Shown here piece after piece: positions 5,374 to 7,539 of a DNA stretch of 7,539 nt (position 1 is the stretch's first letter; each line of letters begins with the position of its first letter). Below the pieces are notes generated by a model. It ran no database searches, had not been told where the DNA came from, and saw only the letters and a list, made by a program, of their open reading frames with translations. Origin of the DNA: Candidatus Peribacter sp. UBA2144. Its GTDB lineage: Bacteria; Patescibacteriota; Gracilibacteria; Peribacterales; Peribacteraceae. A program made the translations under genes and the position numbers. The DNA is taken from assembly GCA_002328295.1 (NCBI GenBank), contig DCXE01000025.1:1-7539 (forward strand), written 5' to 3'.

Positions 5374-6969
5374 ATGCGCAAGTGCCTGCCCCTGATCCTA
5401 ATCATAGTAATAACTTTCCTGACCTTTTCGGGATCCCTAGGCCATGAATTTTTGAGCTGGGACGATGAGATTCTGGTTACACAAAATTATTTGGTTCGCA
5501 ATTTCTCACCAATGATATTCTGGAGCTACGATCCGGAACTATATATTCCGATAACTTTGCTCAGTTTTCAGATTAATTATGCACTATTCGACCTTAACCC
5601 TTTTTGGTACCACTTAACGAATCTGATAATTCACATTTCAAACGCACTTCTTGTCTTTTGGTTAAGCTTGATGATCATAAAGAAACGATATCTTGCCGTA
5701 TTTGCAGCGCTGATCTTTGCAGTCCATCCCCTTAATACGGAAGCAGTTGCGTGGATAAGCGCACGCAAAGAGCTTTTAAGCACACTCTTTCTGTTATCTG
5801 CTCTGATTACATATATCAAAGCAAACGATAGAAGGTGGATGATTGTATTCAGCATAGTTCTATTTGTGCTGGCAATGATGTCAAAGGCAACTGCGATTGT
5901 TTTTCCAGCAATACTGATCCTTTATCACTATGCTTTCCAGATCCGAACTCGAACTCTTACCCTCGCTCTAACCCTCACCTTATCCCTAATCTTCGCAATT
6001 GTAGCTGTGGTCGGAAAGTCCATTTCAGTTATACAACTTACAACTACAGAAATGGTTCTGCTCGCTTTCAGAAGTACAACTTTCTATCTGCAAAAGTTCC
6101 TGTTACCCATTAAACTCTCGGCAATTTATGGAGCTCCCGATCCAATATCTATTCAAAACTGGGAGATTATCTTTTCAATTCTGATAGTTGCATTACTGAT
6201 AACCGCAACCTGTATTTTCAGAAAAATGAAAGTTGCAATGTTCGCATCCGGATTTGCAATTCTGACTATTGCCCCAAGCTTTATGGCCTATATGAAAAGT
6301 GATGGGATATCCGTTGCTGCTGATCGTTATGCATATATGCCTTCAATAGGATTGGCTATATTGCTTGTTCTGATAGTTAGCTCAATCCGTAAACAGGATT
6401 TTGTAATATTTATATTGGTAGCAGTTATCTCATCTTGTATGTTCTTAACTATTGAACAAAACAAAGTATGGGCAACAACCGAAGTTCTATTCCAAGACAT
6501 CATTAAAAATAATCCTACTTCCCACATAACACATAACAACATAGGAAATATGCATTTGAATAATGGAGATTTAAAAACCGCACTTCTGTATTTGGAAAAG
6601 GCAATGGAACTTAATCCAGAAAGTCCGGATGTACTTGTGAACATGGGCGTTTATTATGGGAAGCTTGGTGATTACTCTGCATCTGAATCTTATTTGAACC
6701 AGGCAATGGAAATCCATCCGACTTTTGCTGCAGCTCATTTCAACATGGGCGGTATTCACTTCCAAAGAAAAGAATTCACAAATGCAATCAAGTCGTACGA
6801 AAAAGCCGTTGAGATTAACAGATATTACGCTCCCGCAATTTGGCAGCTGGCGCGTACTTATCTGAAAGCAGGCGATCAAGAAATGGCTCGGGAAACATAT
6901 TTGGGTTTACTGAAGCTTGATGAAAGCTATAAGGGAAGGCGAGTGGAATTGGATGAGCTAATTAATTGA
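5374..6969 (+). CDS. Membrane GT-C-type glycosyltransferase with C-terminal TPR domain (TMTC/PMT-like)
   Basis: 531 residues. GT-C enzymes use lipid-linked sugars and act on the outer face of the cytoplasmic membrane; acceptor and sugar are unknown here. An N-terminal membrane segment (4-23) leads to a first loop with FLSWDDE (26-32), an acidic pair placed where GT-C folds keep catalytic residues. Roughly ten to twelve membrane segments extend to residue ~370. Conserved blocks typical of bacterial TPR-linked relatives are AVHPLNTEAVAWISARKE (116-133), FYLQKFLLPIKLSAIYG (237-253) and DRYAYMPSIG (317-326). Residues ~380-530 hold about four TPR units (such as NNIGNMHLNNGDLKTALLYL and FNMGGIHFQRKEFTNAIKSY), a probable protein-binding platform. 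No Shine-Dalgarno precedes the ATG; the stop TGA is in array E. Two local repeats lie inside: a Leu-Thr hexamer tract (5950-5993) and two TACAACT units (6032-6045). Family is secure; enzymatic activity is inferred. Confidence 0.87.
   Translation: MRKCLPLILIIVITFLTFSGSLGHEFLSWDDEILVTQNYLVRNFSPMIFWSYDPELYIPITLLSFQINYALFDLNPFWYHLTNLIIHISNALLVFWLSLMIIKKRYLAVFAALIFAVHPLNTEAVAWISARKELLSTLFLLSALITYIKANDRRWMIVFSIVLFVLAMMSKATAIVFPAILILYHYAFQIRTRTLTLALTLTLSLIFAIVAVVGKSISVIQLTTTEMVLLAFRSTTFYLQKFLLPIKLSAIYGAPDPISIQNWEIIFSILIVALLITATCIFRKMKVAMFASGFAILTIAPSFMAYMKSDGISVAADRYAYMPSIGLAILLVLIVSSIRKQDFVIFILVAVISSCMFLTIEQNKVWATTEVLFQDIIKNNPTSHITHNNIGNMHLNNGDLKTALLYLEKAMELNPESPDVLVNMGVYYGKLGDYSASESYLNQAMEIHPTFAAAHFNMGGIHFQRKEFTNAIKSYEKAVEINRYYAPAIWQLARTYLKAGDQEMARETYLGLLKLDESYKGRRVELDELIN
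5950..5993. repeat. Imperfect hexamer tract encoding alternating Leu-Thr in the GT-C/TPR gene
   Basis: Two CGAACT units just upstream are followed by CTTACC, CTCGCT, CTAACC, CTCACC, TTATCC, CTA-type hexamers. They encode RTRT then alternating Leu-Thr/Ala/Ser at residues 191-204, at the start of a membrane segment. The plus strand is strongly pyrimidine-rich here. Confidence 0.7.
6032..6045. repeat. Intragenic two-unit heptamer (TACAACT twice)
   Basis: Two exact TACAACT units, the same unit as array C, followed by a partial ACAG. They encode part of IQLTTT (230-235) in a predicted loop of the GT-C/TPR protein. It is the only ACAACTN tandem I see inside a coding region away from a gene end. 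Confidence 0.8.
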
Positions 6970-6995
6970 CAATCGACAATCTACAATCGACAATT
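6968..6995. repeat. Heptamer array E, four NACAATY units between the GT-C/TPR gene and tRNA-Thr
   Basis: GACAATC, GACAATC, TACAATC, GACAATT in phase. The TGA stop of the GT-C/TPR gene overlaps the first two bases of the array, and the tRNA begins nine bases after its end. No terminator hairpin is seen between the two genes. Confidence 0.95.
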
Positions 6996-7004
6996 AGTAA
7001 ACAA

Positions 7005-7081
7005 GCCACCTTAGCTCAGTTGGTCAGAGCAGCTCACTTGTAATGAGCAGGTCATCTGTTCGATTCAGATAAGGGGCTCCA
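7005..7081 (+). tRNA. tRNA-Thr (anticodon TGT), CCA encoded, acceptor stem mismatched
   Basis: 77 bases fold as a standard cloverleaf: D stem GCTC/GAGC, anticodon stem GCTCA/TGAGC with loop CTTGTAA (anticodon TGT at 7039-7041, reading ACA), T stem ATCTG/CAGAT with loop TTCGATT, discriminator T and genomic CCA (7079-7081). The acceptor strands GCCACCT and AAGGGGC pair at only five of seven positions: A4-G69 and C6-A67 are mismatched. A matching 3' strand for the 5' half would be AGGTGGC, and a matching 5' strand for the 3' half would be GCCCCTT, so the halves look as if they came from two different tRNA-Thr genes. The G1-C72 and C2-G71 pairs important for threonyl-tRNA synthetase recognition in E. 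coli remain. It may be functional, chimeric, or an assembly join. Confidence 0.88.
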
Positions 7082-7085
7082 AACA

Positions 7086-7539
7086 ATGCACCTAACAAAA
7101 GATAAAAAGATTTGGGTGCCCGATAATGATAATTATAGTGGGTGGGGGGCTAATTACGAACAAAAACAATTCAATAGTACTATGGAATATGTTTCTAATA
7201 GAAAAGTAGCATTAGATTGCGGAGCTCATGTTGGTATATGGACAAGAAGGTTATCAGATTTATTTGATAAAGTTATAGCATTTGAACCTGTGCCGAAACA
7301 TATAGAGTGTCATAAAAAGAATTGCACTAAAGACAATGTTATTTTAAATGAGTTTGCTTTATCTAATAAAGAGATTACAGTAGATATGAAAGTAGGCACA
7401 GCAAGAAACACTGGCAGAAGTACATTAGAATATCATAGTAAACTAGTAAAAGGCGACAATGAGATAATACAAATACAAACCAAAATGTTAGATAGTTTAA
7501 ATTTAGAACAAGTTGATTTTATGAAAATAGATGTTGAGA
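7086..7539 (+). CDS. FkbM-family SAM-dependent methyltransferase, 5' part (3' end outside window)
   Basis: The frame is open from the ATG at 7086 to the window edge (151 codons). SAM motif I is VALDCGAHVGIWTRRLS (residues ~42-58), followed by VIAFEPVPKHIECHKKN, where the acidic residue of FEP typically contacts SAM in this class, and the last codons FMKIDVE match the conserved K-I-D-V-E-G block of FkbM proteins. Members O-methylate sugars or other small molecules; the substrate is not predictable. The ATG is only four bases after the tRNA CCA, so no Shine-Dalgarno is possible if the tRNA is processed. By hand count 142 of 454 bases are G/C (about 31%), well below the roughly 40% in sampled lines of the preceding gene. 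The N-terminal IWVPDNDNY resembles FkbM proteins I associate with marine phage and plankton sequences. Foreign origin, or a different source sequence, is likely. Confidence 0.85.
   Translation, partial: MHLTKDKKIWVPDNDNYSGWGANYEQKQFNSTMEYVSNRKVALDCGAHVGIWTRRLSDLFDKVIAFEPVPKHIECHKKNCTKDNVILNEFALSNKEITVDMKVGTARNTGRSTLEYHSKLVKGDNEIIQIQTKMLDSLNLEQVDFMKIDVE

Overview
The window looks like part of a bacterial chromosome, probably from a candidate-phyla-radiation (Patescibacteria-type) or similarly little-studied lineage. The evidence for that is indirect: a NusA with a long acidic/lysine-rich tail, a DnaQ-DinG fusion whose helicase half has decayed, no recognisable Shine-Dalgarno sequence at any start, very short intergenic spaces, and tandem 7-base repeats at nearly every gene boundary. 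TGA and TAA act as stops, so the code is standard. The lineage call is inference.

Layout: (1) The 3' part of nusA (2-1021, +) begins outside the window and carries S1, KH1 and KH2 domains plus a disordered tail. (2) A 772-residue exonuclease/DinG-like protein (1048-3366, +) has an intact DEDDh exonuclease and a C-terminal QLSMF that resembles a sliding-clamp-binding motif. (3) The convergent spacer (3367-3502) folds on paper into an outer 20-bp stem enclosing three hairpins, two of which can serve as terminators facing opposite ways. (4) On the minus strand lie a small four-helix-bundle protein (4916-5305) and, 21 bases downstream, a polyprenyl glycosylphosphotransferase (3503-4894). (5) Divergent from these is a membrane GT-C/TPR protein (5374-6969, +). 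(6) A tRNA-Thr(UGU) gene (7005-7081) follows, with a mismatched acceptor stem. (7) Four bases later an AT-rich FkbM-type methyltransferase begins and runs off the end (7086-7539).

The glycosylphosphotransferase, the GT-C/TPR protein and possibly the FkbM methyltransferase fit a surface-glycan theme. The first would load a sugar phosphate onto a lipid carrier in the membrane; the second would transfer sugar from a lipid carrier on the outer face; methylation could cap glycans. NusA and the exonuclease are information-processing genes.

The most unusual content is not a gene. Period-7 tandem arrays lie at 1015-1042, 3369-3387, 3454-3474, 3493-3511, 4903-4937, 5330-5364 and 6968-6995, and a two-unit copy lies inside a coding region at 6032-6045. 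Apart from the first, they reduce to one family (ACARYYN on one strand or the other). They sit on stop codons, in places supply the last codons of proteins, bracket the four-helix-bundle gene as imperfect inverted repeats, and build the convergent-spacer structure. The right end of the window, from the tRNA on, changes composition and may be a mobile-element junction or an assembly join.
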